Assembly: GCF_019216885.1 (NCBI RefSeq)
Contig: NZ_JAAQRC020000003.1
Span: 124,001 to 188,000, forward strand
Reading direction: 5' to 3'
DNA from: Methylobacterium sp. SyP6R
GTDB lineage: Bacteria > Pseudomonadota > Alphaproteobacteria > Rhizobiales > Beijerinckiaceae
Length of the DNA stretch: 64,000 nt
Positions 1 through 9,838 of this stretch are shown piece after piece (the first letter of the stretch is position 1; each line of letters starts with the position of its first letter). The notes beneath the pieces are model-generated. The model saw only the letters and a program-made list of their open reading frames with translations. It was not told the origin of the DNA and searched no databases. Position numbers and translations under genes: made by a program.

Positions 1-236
1 TTGCTCTGCGTGACGGTGCGAGCACCATCCCTGTCGACGGCGAGTTCGAGCGCCGGACCGGCATCGGCCAGGAACCCTCCCGCAAGCGAGACGAGGTTGA
101 GCTGGACATCGACCGAGCCTTTCCCGGTGATGTAGCTGGCCCAGGCGTCGAGCGCCGCCCGCGTGTCGGTCAGCAGCGACGCATCCTCGGGACGCTTCTG
201 CGGGTCGTTGAGGTTGATGGTGTAGGAGAAGGGCAT
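1..236 (-). CDS. Unknown protein, N-terminal part only
   Basis: On the minus strand an ATG at 236 opens a frame that stays open to the window edge (about 78 residues: MPFSYTINLNDPQKRPEDAS at the start, then a stretch rich in LxxDTRAALDAW and a Leu/Gly/Ala-rich segment). The composition and codon choice (strong G/C in third positions) match the coding genes next to it. The start lies about 180 bp downstream of the glycosyltransferase on the same strand, so it may be the last gene of that transcription unit. I do not recognise the family; the opening resembles the start of some secreted calcium-dependent or adhesin-like proteins, but that is only an impression. The C-terminus lies outside the window. 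Confidence 0.5.
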   Translation of the reverse strand, partial: MPFSYTINLNDPQKRPEDASLLTDTRAALDAWASYITGKGSVDVQLNLVSLAGGFLADAGPALELAVDRDGARTVTQS

Positions 237-377
237 GTCAGTCGAGGACCCGGACCGCGCGTTCGGCTCCAGAGGTCTCATTCCTTCATACGGCTGTCAA
301 AGCACGTTTCGATTTGTGCTCGCACATCACCAACTTAAAAGATCTGTGTTGCCTCCACGACATAGTCCGCCGTCGTC

Positions 378-396
378 CTTCCCGCATTGCGGGAAG
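378..396. terminator. Short perfect hairpin downstream of the glycosyltransferase
   Basis: CTTCCCGC, a 3-nt ATT loop, then GCGGGAAG: a perfect 8-bp stem, just after the stop of the leftward glycosyltransferase gene (414). There is no T-run on the minus-strand side, so it is at best a weak or Rho-assisted stop or a 3'-end stabiliser. Confidence 0.35.
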
Positions 397-413
397 TTGC
401 ACTGCAATCACCT

Positions 414-1697
414 TCAGCGCGCCAGAAGGGACTGGTAGAGGGAGACGAACTCGTCGTTCATTGCCGCGATGCTGCGGGGCGGTGCGACCTGAGCCTGGAG
501 CGTGCGCCACAGCCCGTCCTCGTGCAGGCCGCGGGAGAAGGTTCGCGCCAGGTCCATCCAGTCGTTCGGCCGCACGTGCAGGCCGTCCCGCCCGTGGCTC
601 ACCGCCTCGCGCAGGCCGCCGATCCCTGAGCAGATCACCGGCCGACCGGCCAGGAAGGCCTCCTGGATGACGACCGGCGCGTTCTCCCACCAGATTGACG
701 GCACCACGACCCAGCCCCAGCCGCGCATATGGGCGACGACGGCCTCCGGATCGTAGACGCCGTGGAACATCAGGCTGCCGGTCCAGCGGTCGAGGCCGGA
801 AAGCAGGTCCTGACACTCGGGCATCGCGCGCACGCGCGCCGCGTCGCAGCCAAACACGGCGAAGCGGGCGGCCGGCCCCTCCCTCTCCAGGAAGGCCAGG
901 GCTGCCCTGAGAAAGACGTCGATGCCCTTGTAGGGCGTGGGCTGGCCGAAGAACGCGAAGCTGCGGGGGAGGTCCTGCGGGAGACTGGCCGACGCATACT
1001 GGACACCTCCTCCGAACGCCTCGGGCGCGAGGTCCGACGTGCCGTTGCGGATCAATCGGACCTCGTCGGATAGGCCGGCGGCAGCGACCCGCGCGGCCAG
1101 GAACGCGCTCGGGGCGGTGACGGCGTCGAAGGTCGCGATCATCTGGCGCATCAGGGCAGCGCGCAGGGCGAATTCCTCCCTGGCGTGCTCGGGAAAGCAG
1201 ACGTGGCAATCGACCGGCGAGGCGCGGGTGCAGAGCTGGCGCGAGTTCCGCTTTACCATCTGGCCGTGCTGGTGGCAGATCGCGAGGTATTCGTGCAGCG
1301 TCAGCACGAAGACGGCGTCGGGAAAGCGCCGGCGCAAGGCGGCGGCCGCGTTCGTTCCCAGCCCGAAGAAGTGGTGGAAGTGGAAGACGTTGACGTGGCG
1401 CTCGGCGCAGAGGTCGGCGATCGCCTCGAACAGGGCTTCGTCGCTGCTGGCGCCCAGGAAGGGATCGTAGCCCTGCGAGTCGAGGAGGTACTCGTCGCGA
1501 TCGTACGCAACGATGCGCTCGTCCCGGGAAAACAGCGAGACGGCGCCCGGCACGTGGCGGGGCAGCGTCGCGAGCAAGGTCGCCCGGCCGAGGCGCTCGC
1601 GCAGCTGCACGAACGACCGGTGCGCCAGGATCTCGCCCCCGCCCTTGCTCAAGGCCGGGTGAGCGTGAGCCAGGATGGCGACGCGCAGATCGGTCAT
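414..1697 (-). CDS. Glycosyltransferase family 4 (GT-B fold)
   Basis: This 427-residue protein is a cytoplasmic or membrane-associated sugar transferase expected to act in exopolysaccharide, LPS or glycoconjugate assembly. The N-terminal Rossmann half opens with the glycine-rich acceptor loop seen in GT4 enzymes (HPALSKGGGEILAHRSF). The C-terminal half has the GT4 signatures PTPYKGIDVFL (about residue 255) and the nucleotide-sugar-binding EX7E motif in ENAPVVIQEAFLAGRPVI (about residues 338-355), followed by GGLREAV. Length is typical. Its ATG overlaps the stop of the upstream gene (1694-2845) by 4 bp, implying translational coupling. Donor and acceptor sugars cannot be told from sequence. 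Neighbouring beta-helix and SGNH-like proteins support a surface-polysaccharide role. Confidence 0.85.
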   Translation of the reverse strand: MTDLRVAILAHAHPALSKGGGEILAHRSFVQLRERLGRATLLATLPRHVPGAVSLFSRDERIVAYDRDEYLLDSQGYDPFLGASSDEALFEAIADLCAERHVNVFHFHHFFGLGTNAAAALRRRFPDAVFVLTLHEYLAICHQHGQMVKRNSRQLCTRASPVDCHVCFPEHAREEFALRAALMRQMIATFDAVTAPSAFLAARVAAAGLSDEVRLIRNGTSDLAPEAFGGGVQYASASLPQDLPRSFAFFGQPTPYKGIDVFLRAALAFLEREGPAARFAVFGCDAARVRAMPECQDLLSGLDRWTGSLMFHGVYDPEAVVAHMRGWGWVVVPSIWWENAPVVIQEAFLAGRPVICSGIGGLREAVSHGRDGLHVRPNDWMDLARTFSRGLHEDGLWRTLQAQVAPPRSIAAMNDEFVSLYQSLLAR

Positions 1698-2845
1698 GCC
1701 GCGGCCTTCCGGTCGGCCGGGACGATCGCCTCGAGGCAGTCGCGGACCAGGCCGATCGCCTCGCGCGCATGCAGCGAGACGGGCGGCGGGGCGACCTGCA
1801 CGACCCCGTCCGCGCCGTCGGCCAGGGTTTCCAGTACCTCGAGACCGCGAAAGAGATCGAGGACGAGACCGAGGGCGGAGGCGTAGCAGCGCCGCCCGGC
1901 GAGCACCGTGCGGATGTCGGCGGCGCGCGCGAGAACCGGGTAGAAGCCGCTGAGCGGGAAATCGCGCGGGCGCATGGCAGGACCGTCCATGAGTGCAAGC
2001 GCATCGAGGCGGCGCGCCTCCCCGTCGGTGCGGATCTGCACCACCGTGCCGGGCTCGAAATGCCCCAGGATCTCGCCGATGAGCCCGTCGGCGGCGGGGG
2101 CGAGGAGCGTTCCGGCGGCAAGCAGCAGCACGAAGTCGTGGGTCGACAGGAACGTCTCCTCAAGTTCGTAGATCGAGGCGTGGGCTGCCTCGCCCTGCGC
2201 CGGCGGCCAAGCGGCGTTGCCGTCGTGCAGATCGCCCAGGAGCGCGACCTTGCCGCGGGAAAGCGCGACCCCGGCGGCGATGCAGGATGCACGGCGAAAC
2301 GGGGTGTCGCCGCCGCAGACGAGGATTCCGACCGACCCAGGCCGGACCTTGCCGGACAGCTCCGGCGCGCGAGCCGCGCCTGCTTTCCCGCGCAGGAAGC
2401 CGCCAGTCTTGTCGATGCGCACCAGGCTCGCAGCACCGTCGAGGCTCGTCTCGGCCGCCCGCCGGAAGAGGTCCGCGACGGCTGCGTCGAAGCGCGCCTT
2501 GGCGAGGACCGTCGGCGCGATAAGGACGCGCTCGCGCCGGCCGGAGCCGTCGGTGAGGATCCACGGGACTGGGCCGGCCTGTGCGGTCGGCCCGCTCAGG
2601 AGGAAGCTCGCCTGGTGCTGCCCGCCAGTCGCCGCGTCGAGCCGGAAGCGCGGCGCGTCGGGCAGGCCGACCTCGACGATCTCGCCTGCCCCGTGGACGA
2701 TCTCGATCAGGACCGAGCCGAAACCGTCCGCAAGGGCGGCCTGCAGCACGCTCCCGGACGCCGTGCGAAAGCCCGGCTGGACTGTGCGGAGGCCTTGAGG
2801 CCGGTCTTGATGCGAATCGTGGCGCACGCCTTGGAAGTCAGTCAT
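1694..2845 (-). CDS. Unknown protein coupled to the glycosyltransferase
   Basis: A 383-residue protein that I cannot assign to a named family. The middle and C-terminal parts (VGILVCGGDTPFRRASCIAAG, then ELEETFLSTHDFVLLLAAGT) look like a GT2/GT-A-type fold, with a DFVLLL strand and a Gly-rich region, but no clear DxD motif is visible. There is no signal peptide and no membrane segment. Its last 4 bp overlap the start of the GT4 gene, so the two are made together and the product may be an accessory or second transferase. The start at 2845 is an ATG; a later start is possible because the first 30 residues are of low-complexity, shadow-like composition. Confidence 0.65.
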   Translation of the reverse strand: MTDFQGVRHDSHQDRPQGLRTVQPGFRTASGSVLQAALADGFGSVLIEIVHGAGEIVEVGLPDAPRFRLDAATGGQHQASFLLSGPTAQAGPVPWILTDGSGRRERVLIAPTVLAKARFDAAVADLFRRAAETSLDGAASLVRIDKTGGFLRGKAGAARAPELSGKVRPGSVGILVCGGDTPFRRASCIAAGVALSRGKVALLGDLHDGNAAWPPAQGEAAHASIYELEETFLSTHDFVLLLAAGTLLAPAADGLIGEILGHFEPGTVVQIRTDGEARRLDALALMDGPAMRPRDFPLSGFYPVLARAADIRTVLAGRRCYASALGLVLDLFRGLEVLETLADGADGVVQVAPPPVSLHAREAIGLVRDCLEAIVPADRKAAA

Positions 2846-3081
2846 CTCTCGTGCCGGAAGACTCCAGCCCGGTGGGCCGGACTTGCGTCCATTGCTGCGA
2901 CATTGCCATTCGAAGTCTTAACCGGCCTTGAGGGGCAACGCGACTCGTCGGCCATGACGCCGTTTCTGCCAAAGCTGGGCCGGCCCTGCGCTGGGGCAGG
3001 TGTTTAAGCCGATCACGGCGAGCGGGTGTGGGCGGACCTGGCTCCTCGGACGCGTCACCGCGATGCCTTGGCCGTCCCGGT

Positions 3082-4542
3082 TCAGCGGGCCGATCTCGAA
3101 CCGGGCCGTCCAACCGTGACGCCGGATACCGTTGATTGCGCCGGCGTGACGTTGTTGCCGTAGGATCCCAACATGGCGCCTGGCGGCAGCGCCACGCCCC
3201 AACCTGCCAAGACATTGCCGGTGACGACGTTACGGGCGTTATCAGCCCCGATGCCGATGAGCGTACCGCCTCCCCCGGACGCCGGGAGCAGGGCGACGTT
3301 GCTGGCCGCGATGAGGACGCCCTCGCCCTCTTGCGCGAGGAAGGGACGGCGGCGTGCCGGGCCGGCGGAGCCGACGAGCGGCCTCAGCACCGTGCCGGTG
3401 ATGACGAGGGTGCCGCCGGTGACCTCCGCGGCGGGCTGGTCGGCGGCCTGCTCGAACGCGCCGCCGGACACGGCGAGGCTGCCGCCTGTCACCGTCATGT
3501 AGGGCGCGTCGGTGGCGCCCCACAGCCGCGCCGACCCGATCAGCACCGTCCCGCCGGCCGAGGCGATGGCGGGAACGGTCGGACGGCCGGACTTGGTGCT
3601 CGACAGCATGCCGATCTGCCAGTCGCCGGCAGCATTCGAGAAGGTAGCGCCATCGCCGTCGAGCTGTATCATCCCGATCTGGCGCGCCGCGCCGGTATTG
3701 CCGTTCCGGTTCCCGAGAACAGCCGCGCCGAAGGTGTCGAGGCTGCGGATGTCGAGCCCGTCGACGCGGCCGAACTCCGCCGCCACCGTGGTCCCATCGC
3801 CGTAGATCGCCATCAGGGCCGGTGAGGCGGCAAAGTCGAACGGCCAGGCATGGAGCACGCCGATATGGGTGAAGTCCTGCGGACCGTCGAGGAGAAGCCC
3901 CCGGTTGAATGCCCCGATCTCGAGCAGGTCCGCGGCGAGGCCGCCGCAATTGCCATCGCAGCGAATCCCGTTATAGGCGGCTGAAATGCGGAGGCTGCCG
4001 ATCTTGACACGGGTGGCGGCGCGGATGTCGAGCGCCCACGGGTAGCGCCGGAGCGTCGCTCGGCTCGTCGCGACCGACTGGTCGAAGGCGATGCCGATCC
4101 CGTCCCAGCCCGACGAATCCCCGGGAGCTACCGACACGACGGCGGGCGCCGCGAGGTTAAAGCACGGCCCGATCCAGAGCACCGAGGCCGTCACCCCCTC
4201 CCCCACTGCCGCCTGGCCGGAGGCGAGCGTGAGCCCGTCGCAGATCGGGTAGCGCCCGGCCGGGAAGCGCACCGTCCGGCCGGAGGCGAAGGCGGCGCGC
4301 AGGTATTGCGTCAGGTCGGCCGTGCCGGTCCGGTCGCGCACGCCGGCGCGCAAAGCCGGGGGGATAAACGCCATCGCGTCCACTGCATCGGCACGCGGCT
4401 CGAGGACATGCCTACCTACGTCGGTCGCTGCATCGCGTGGCAGGTGGGGGGCAAGGCCGCGTGATTCGAGGGCGAAGGAATGCCCTACAACAAGCAGCGT
4501 CGCGAGCAGGACGCCGAGAGGCAGGTGCGACCAACAAGACAT
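3082..4542 (-). CDS. Secreted right-handed beta-helix (pectate-lyase-like) protein
   Basis: This 486-residue protein starts with a Sec signal peptide (hydrophobic LPLGVLLATLLVVGHSFALE, residues 7-26). After about residue 60 it has the DRTGTADLTQYLRAAFASG opening and the VRFPAGRYPICDGLTL segment typical of the first turns of pectate_lyase_3/right-handed beta-helix folds. Later come many short Gly/Asn/Ala-rich turns (GNRNGNTGAARQIGMIQLDG, SAGGTVLIGSARLWG, TGGTLVITGTVL). Such proteins bind, cut or epimerise extracellular polysaccharides. A catalytic residue set cannot be fixed. It precedes the glycosyltransferase pair on the same strand, separated by about 240 bp. IS66 sits about 140 bp upstream of its start and may have displaced its promoter. 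Confidence 0.75.
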   Translation of the reverse strand: MSCWSHLPLGVLLATLLVVGHSFALESRGLAPHLPRDAATDVGRHVLEPRADAVDAMAFIPPALRAGVRDRTGTADLTQYLRAAFASGRTVRFPAGRYPICDGLTLASGQAAVGEGVTASVLWIGPCFNLAAPAVVSVAPGDSSGWDGIGIAFDQSVATSRATLRRYPWALDIRAATRVKIGSLRISAAYNGIRCDGNCGGLAADLLEIGAFNRGLLLDGPQDFTHIGVLHAWPFDFAASPALMAIYGDGTTVAAEFGRVDGLDIRSLDTFGAAVLGNRNGNTGAARQIGMIQLDGDGATFSNAAGDWQIGMLSSTKSGRPTVPAIASAGGTVLIGSARLWGATDAPYMTVTGGSLAVSGGAFEQAADQPAAEVTGGTLVITGTVLRPLVGSAGPARRRPFLAQEGEGVLIAASNVALLPASGGGGTLIGIGADNARNVVTGNVLAGWGVALPPGAMLGSYGNNVTPAQSTVSGVTVGRPGSRSAR

Positions 4543-4684
4543 CGTAAGATGCCTGATCGTTCGATGACGGACCTGTAGAATCTACTCTCTCCCCATCACC
4601 TAGCGCAGCGTTGCTGCGGCAAGCGGTTTTTAAAATCAATCGATTATTTCGTCCGCGTCCGGCCTGAACCTACTCACATTTTCT

Positions 4685-6140
4685 GTAATTACCCAGGGGG
4701 TATTTTTCGGCACGCGCGTTTTCCGCCCCCCCTCTTTCACTTGGAGGGGGGGTTGCTCAGGCGGTGATGGTCGCGAGCAGGGTGGTGAAGGGCGTGGCCT
4801 TGGTCCGGAGGGCGGCGGTGGCGACGACGGTGCGCACGTCTGCCTCGCCTTTGGCCGCCCACATCGCCCGATAGCCGTTTGTCACCTTGCGCTGGACCAC
4901 GGCCGGCCGGAGGTCGCGCTCGCAGGCGTTGTTGGTCACGTCGACCTTCCCCGGGAAGGCCACGAAGGTCAGGAGCTGGTCGCGCGCCCGCTGCATCCGG
5001 GTCTGGAGCGCTCGGGTGAGGTCGCAGGTGGCGGGCACCTTCAGGAGGGCGTCGAGATCCCCCTCCAACTCGCGCCGTTTGCGCGCCAGGGTCGAGGCGG
5101 CCAACGCGGTCAGCCGGCGGGCGAGCCCGAAGGCGTTGTCGAGCCACCACTTGAACCGCAGGGCGAGCAGGTCGTCGCTGGCTTCGGCTGCATAGGCCAC
5201 GTCGCGGGCGAGGTGCGCCAGGCAGGTCTGCTGGCGCTCGCCGTGTCCCTGCTGGGCCGAGTACCGGTCCGAGAGCCACACCAAAGGCCGGTGCCCGGCC
5301 ATCACCTCGCCGACGACAGCAGCAGACCGGCTCGGGGCGGCGTGATGCACCACCGCCTCCTCGCAGCGGAACACCCAGTGCCAGCTGTTGGTGCCCTCGA
5401 TCCGCACCCCGGTCTCGTCCGAGGCCACCACCGGCGCCTGCCGCAGACGCGCCAGCGCCGCGTCCCGGCCCCCGGCAAAGCAGCCTTGGGCGCGCCGCAG
5501 CACGTTCATCAGCCCGCCCTGGCTGAGCTTCAGCCCGAACAGGTCCGACAACGCCGCCTGCAACCGTTCGTAGGACAGCGCCTGGAAGGTCTTCAGGTAG
5601 GTCGCCACCGCGTGCAGCCGCGACCCGAAGGGTGTCGCGTCGGCTCCCGCCGGGCGTCGGGCGGCGACCCGGGTCCGGCAGGCCGGGCAGGTCACGCACA
5701 GGCGCCGGTGCTGCTCCACCACCGGGCGAACCAGCGGCAGGTCGATCCGCTCGTGCACGCTGACGACCTCGGCCGGAAGGTCGGCCGGCAGTGGTTCGCC
5801 GCACGACGAGCAGGCGCAGGGCCGATGCTCCACCACCTGATCCGGATCCGGGGTCAGCGCCCGCTTGTGGCCCTCATGCCCGGGCTTGGCCCCGCCGGGA
5901 CGGGACTTCTCCCGCCTCTCCTTGCGATCCGTGGCCGGCGGCTTGGACGAGGTGCGCGAGGTCTTCTCCGGCCGGTGCAGCTTCAGCACCAGCTCGATCA
6001 GTTCCTCCTTGCTCAGGCGCTCCAAATCGCTGCGGCTCATCCCGACAGGGAATCAGCCAAACCATCAGACGGCAAGGGGGGCGACATGACACCTAAGCCG
6101 CGACCGAGCCGCCCGTCACGGCACCCCCCTGGGTAATTAC
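4685..6140 (-). mobile_element. Complete IS66-family insertion sequence, 1456 bp
   Basis: Both ends read GTAATTACCCAGGGGG inward (4685 on the plus strand, 6140 on the minus strand), the GTAA start expected for IS66. The element is flanked by a perfect 8-bp direct repeat, CATTTTCT, at 4677-4684 and 6141-6148, the duplication length usual for IS66. It holds a single transposase gene and no separate TnpA/TnpB orfs. With an open transposase frame, matching ends and an intact duplication this is a recent insertion and probably still mobile. Two decayed relatives lie at 7567-7890 and 17352-20007. Confidence 0.95.
4757..6040 (-). CDS. tnpC: IS66-family transposase
   Basis: A 427-residue DDE transposase. 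The N-terminus (SKEELIELVLKLHRPEKTSR) is the leucine-rich and basic head common to IS66 TnpC. Residues 80-125 contain a Cys4 zinc-finger-like region (CACSSCGEPL and CVTCPACR). The catalytic core follows, with VVASDETGVRIEG (first Asp), WLSDRYSAQQ (second Asp), the CLAHLARD segment and NNACERDLRPAVVQRK (Glu). The C-terminus TKATPFTTLLATITA is the usual IS66 C-terminal domain. The frame is uninterrupted, and the start at 6040 gives the full-length head. It is the only gene of the element. Confidence 0.95.
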   Translation of the reverse strand: MSRSDLERLSKEELIELVLKLHRPEKTSRTSSKPPATDRKERREKSRPGGAKPGHEGHKRALTPDPDQVVEHRPCACSSCGEPLPADLPAEVVSVHERIDLPLVRPVVEQHRRLCVTCPACRTRVAARRPAGADATPFGSRLHAVATYLKTFQALSYERLQAALSDLFGLKLSQGGLMNVLRRAQGCFAGGRDAALARLRQAPVVASDETGVRIEGTNSWHWVFRCEEAVVHHAAPSRSAAVVGEVMAGHRPLVWLSDRYSAQQGHGERQQTCLAHLARDVAYAAEASDDLLALRFKWWLDNAFGLARRLTALAASTLARKRRELEGDLDALLKVPATCDLTRALQTRMQRARDQLLTFVAFPGKVDVTNNACERDLRPAVVQRKVTNGYRAMWAAKGEADVRTVVATAALRTKATPFTTLLATITA

Positions 6141-6340
6141 CATTTTCTCAACCCTCATAGCTGACGGAAACACTCCAGATCGTACCACCCCGCAGGCCCT
6201 TAACGCAATTCGATCAAACTGATAAACTCACAGGATGCGCGACACAGGCTATATGTGCTAAAACGATTTCCGCGCCGTGTGAGTGGCACGTCCGCATTTG
6301 GCGGAACGGGCGCGATCGAGAAAGCAAAGAGGCTACATTC

Positions 6341-7468
6341 ATGCGCATTGCGGTTGTTGGCGGGTCAAACACTGTCGTAAATCGCGGCTATTTGTACTTT
6401 TTAAAAAATAGCTGCCAACGCGAAGAGGGAGATTTTGACATCCGGTATGATCTTTCGACCGGAAACACCACATGTGGTTATGGGATTTTGCAGCTACTAA
6501 AAAGCAATGCTCTAAAATCAGTGGACACTCTCATTATTGAATATGCATTAAACGACGAATTTATCTACTCCCCCTCCGAAATCTTGATGAGGCGTTGGTC
6601 CAGGACGTACGAGGCTTTAATTCGGTTCGCCCTTAGAGAAAATCCAAAAATCGAAATATTGTCCATCATTTTTGATACCCGACAAGGTCCATTCCGCGAT
6701 CGCGTTCCTCGCATTGCTTCGAGCATATATTATATATCGGAATGGTATGGAGTAAATTATATTGATATAAATGCGAATTTGTCCAAAAAATATGGAAAGT
6801 CATTCCTCGATGAACCTTTCTATATGCCTGGGGACTCTGCCCATTATTCACCCCCGCTTGCCACAGCTATGATAGCGAATCTGGTTTCGGAGAAGCTCTA
6901 TTTGATGAAATCATCCGTAAATTTATTGCGCCCCTATCCCCTCCCTGATCCTATTGATCCTTTGAATTATTCAAATTCGTCATTTATGTCTGTTGAGCAA
7001 ATATCTGACAGGACGGGCGCTGCACCCTTGAATTACAGCAACTGGAGATTTAGTACTCAAGCAGTAAATATTGGAGGAAGATCTCTGTGCTTTCGAATTG
7101 AGGGCGGCATAATGCTGGGCATTGAGTATGTATGTGAATCCAATACTATTCCAATTATTATAGAGCGCAACGGAATTTCATATATTGTCAGTACGATGAA
7201 GCACGGCGTCAAGGCAGGTGAATACAAGTTTTTAACATCTTATATTACATGCGAATTCTTAAACGGAGACCTAGCACAAGACAGCGCCAATGAAACCGTC
7301 TATGTTCTCAGGTTCGGGGACCCCATCGGAGAGATTATAAAATACACACCTCGCGACGGATTCGAAGAATATAGCCATAATCCTGTTACCGAGAGTTTAT
7401 TTCCAATTGTCTCGATTCACTACACGGGAAATATAATAGAATTTACAGATACAGATGCAGGTCAGTAA
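6341..7468 (+). CDS. SGNH/GDSL-hydrolase-like protein, AT-rich island gene
   Basis: This 375-residue protein probably adds or removes acyl groups on a surface sugar. Visible SGNH features are a block I-like MRIAVVGGSNTVVNRGYLYF at the very N-terminus (GGSN in place of GDSL), a block III-like EYALNDEF (about residue 68) and a block V-like PGDSAHYS (about residue 165, an Asp-x-x-His pair). The C-terminal 170 residues look like a separate beta-rich domain (NIGGRSLCFRIEGG onward). Base composition is far lower in GC than anything else in the window, with many ATA, TTA and AAA codons, so it was acquired from a low-GC source. AGAGG precedes the ATG at 6341. It stands alone between two IS66 sequences. 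The Ser of the triad is not in a textbook context, so activity is uncertain. Confidence 0.6.
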   Translation: MRIAVVGGSNTVVNRGYLYFLKNSCQREEGDFDIRYDLSTGNTTCGYGILQLLKSNALKSVDTLIIEYALNDEFIYSPSEILMRRWSRTYEALIRFALRENPKIEILSIIFDTRQGPFRDRVPRIASSIYYISEWYGVNYIDINANLSKKYGKSFLDEPFYMPGDSAHYSPPLATAMIANLVSEKLYLMKSSVNLLRPYPLPDPIDPLNYSNSSFMSVEQISDRTGAAPLNYSNWRFSTQAVNIGGRSLCFRIEGGIMLGIEYVCESNTIPIIIERNGISYIVSTMKHGVKAGEYKFLTSYITCEFLNGDLAQDSANETVYVLRFGDPIGEIIKYTPRDGFEEYSHNPVTESLFPIVSIHYTGNIIEFTDTDAGQ

Positions 7469-7566
7469 TTAATCAGTTTTATAGCAAAGGCGCGGTTCAG
7501 ACGCGGCGCGAGTCTCGAATCGCCTCCTTCGCTGGATGGAAATCTGGCCGACTCACTCTTGAGATA

Positions 7567-7890
7567 GGCCGCGACGATCTCAAGCGCCTGAGCAAGGAGG
7601 AACTGATCGAGTTGGTGTTGCGCTTGGACCGGCAGAAAAAGACCTCGCGTACGTCCTCCAAGCCGCCAGCGAGCAACTTTGAGGAGCGGCGCGAAGGCCT
7701 GCCCCGGAGCAGCCAAGCCTGGGCAAGAAGGGCATAAGGGGCGCTGACCGCTGATCCAGAACAGTTCGGTGAGCATCGGAGGACCTCGTGCCCGGCTTAC
7801 GGCGGGCCACTACCCGCCGCCTTGCCAGCCAAGGTGATCAGCGTGCATGAGCAGATCGACCTGCTGAACCGCTCCGGGTTTTTCGGAGGC
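7567..7890 (+). pseudogene. IS66 transposase fragment (N-terminal, frameshifted)
   Basis: The plus strand encodes DLKRLSKEELIELVLRL followed by KTSRTSSKPPAS, then in another frame ALTADPEQFGEHRR and PAALPAKVISVHEQIDLL. These match, in order, the first 110 residues or so of the intact IS66 transposase at 4757-6040. The reading frame is broken at least once (stop after QAWARRA) and the rest of the gene is missing. The fragment abuts the IS3 remnant that follows. Confidence 0.8.
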
Positions 7891-7947
7891 TGATTGTCTT
7901 GGTTAGGCGGCCAGGGCTTGGTCACCGACGTGGGTATGATAGCGCGC

Positions 7948-8740
<793 letters not shown>

Positions 8741-8776
8741 CCCGCTGGCGCACCCGCGCCAACACCGCGAAGGCCT

Positions 8777-8812
8777 GGGATTGCCCCGGATCGGTGGTTC
8801 TTGCTCACTTTG
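8777..8812 (+). repeat. Stray IS1182-type terminal repeat
   Basis: GGGATTGCCCCGGATCGG, continuing GTGGTTCTTGCTC, matches in inverted orientation the end next to the IS1182 5' half at 13172-13207 (about 33 of 36 bases). Its first 18 bases also match, with one difference, the end next to the IS1182 3' part at 52500-52517. No IS1182 coding sequence adjoins it, so it marks a lost copy or a deletion scar. Confidence 0.7.
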
Positions 8813-8877
8813 CGTGGATGGCGGTGGATCGCCTCGGGCCGATGATGGTCTGATCCACCCTCGCCATCGTGGGAGGC

Positions 8878-9723
8878 ATGAACATTCCCTTCGCCATCCC
8901 CGAGTGCCGCGTTGCGCATCTCGTCGAACGACACGACGATCACCTCGTCGTCCCGGTGCGACTGGACGCAGCCACAGGCTGCTGCCCAGAGTGCGGGCAT
9001 GCGAGCCGGTCCGTCCATAGCCGCTACCACCGCCATCCCTCCGATCTGCCGCTGTCAACATCGCAGACCAGGCTGCGCATCGAGGTGCGGCGGTTCTACT
9101 GCCGCAACCCGACCTGCCGACGCCGCACCTTCGCGGAGACGCCTACGGACCTCCTCGCACCGCACGCCCGGCGCACGCGGCGGCTTGGCGAGGCGCAGGC
9201 CAGGGTCGGCCTCGCCTGCGGCGGTGCAGGTGGCGCGCGTCTTCTCGTGCACCTCCACATGCCGGCAAGCCGCGCGACCGTGCTGCGGCTCGTCACCCGC
9301 ATGCCGATGCCCGACACGCCGGCTCCCATCCGGGTCGGCATCGACGACTGGGCGATCCGGAAGGGCAGCCGTTACGGCACGATCGTCGTCGACCTCGACC
9401 GTCACCGCGTCATCGATCTCCTCCCGGATCGCACGGCACCCACGGTGGCCGGTTGGCTCAAACGGCACTCCGGCGTCGAACTCGTCGCCCGGGATCGCTC
9501 GACCGAGTATGCCCGAGGCGCAAGCCTCGGCGCTCCCCAGGCGCAACAGGTCGCCGATCGCTGGCACCTGCTCACCAACCTGCGGCAGGCCGTCGAACGC
9601 TGGCTCCACGGTGCCCATGCCCGGTTGCGCAGCCTGCCGCTCCTCCCTGGCTCGACCGCTCGTCCCGCCCGGCGCGACCGCGCCTTTGCCCGCACTCCGT
9701 CGGAGTTGGAAGCGGGGGCACAG
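8878..9723 (+). pseudogene. ISL3-family transposase, N-terminal half
   Basis: From the ATG at 8878 the frame encodes the ISL3 Zn-binding head (CCPECGHASRSVHSRYHR, then VRRFYCRNPTCRRRTFAE) and the start of the DDE domain (IRVGIDDWAIRKGSRYGTIV, VARDRSTEYARGAS, QVADRWHLLTNLRQAVER). It ends abruptly after ARTPSELEA where the IS21 end begins at 9724. The matching C-terminal half lies 3.5 kb away at 13208-13829 in the same orientation. About 50 residues between the halves are missing. Confidence 0.85.
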
Positions 9724-9838
9724 TGTGATTAGGCGTGGAATAAGGACCCCGTTTCCGGGGTGATCGGCGTCCAAACGGGACCCCCAGGATACTTCATCCA
9801 GACTGCCTCCCGCACTCGGAACGGGAGGCTCGCGGAGG

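Noticed and set aside
286..2436. A 716-codon minus-strand frame over the glycosyltransferase genes
   Set aside because: It is the shadow of the GT4 and partner genes in another frame: Arg/Pro/Ala-rich, no domain, and it conflicts with the 4-bp coupled pair that has clear GT4 motifs.
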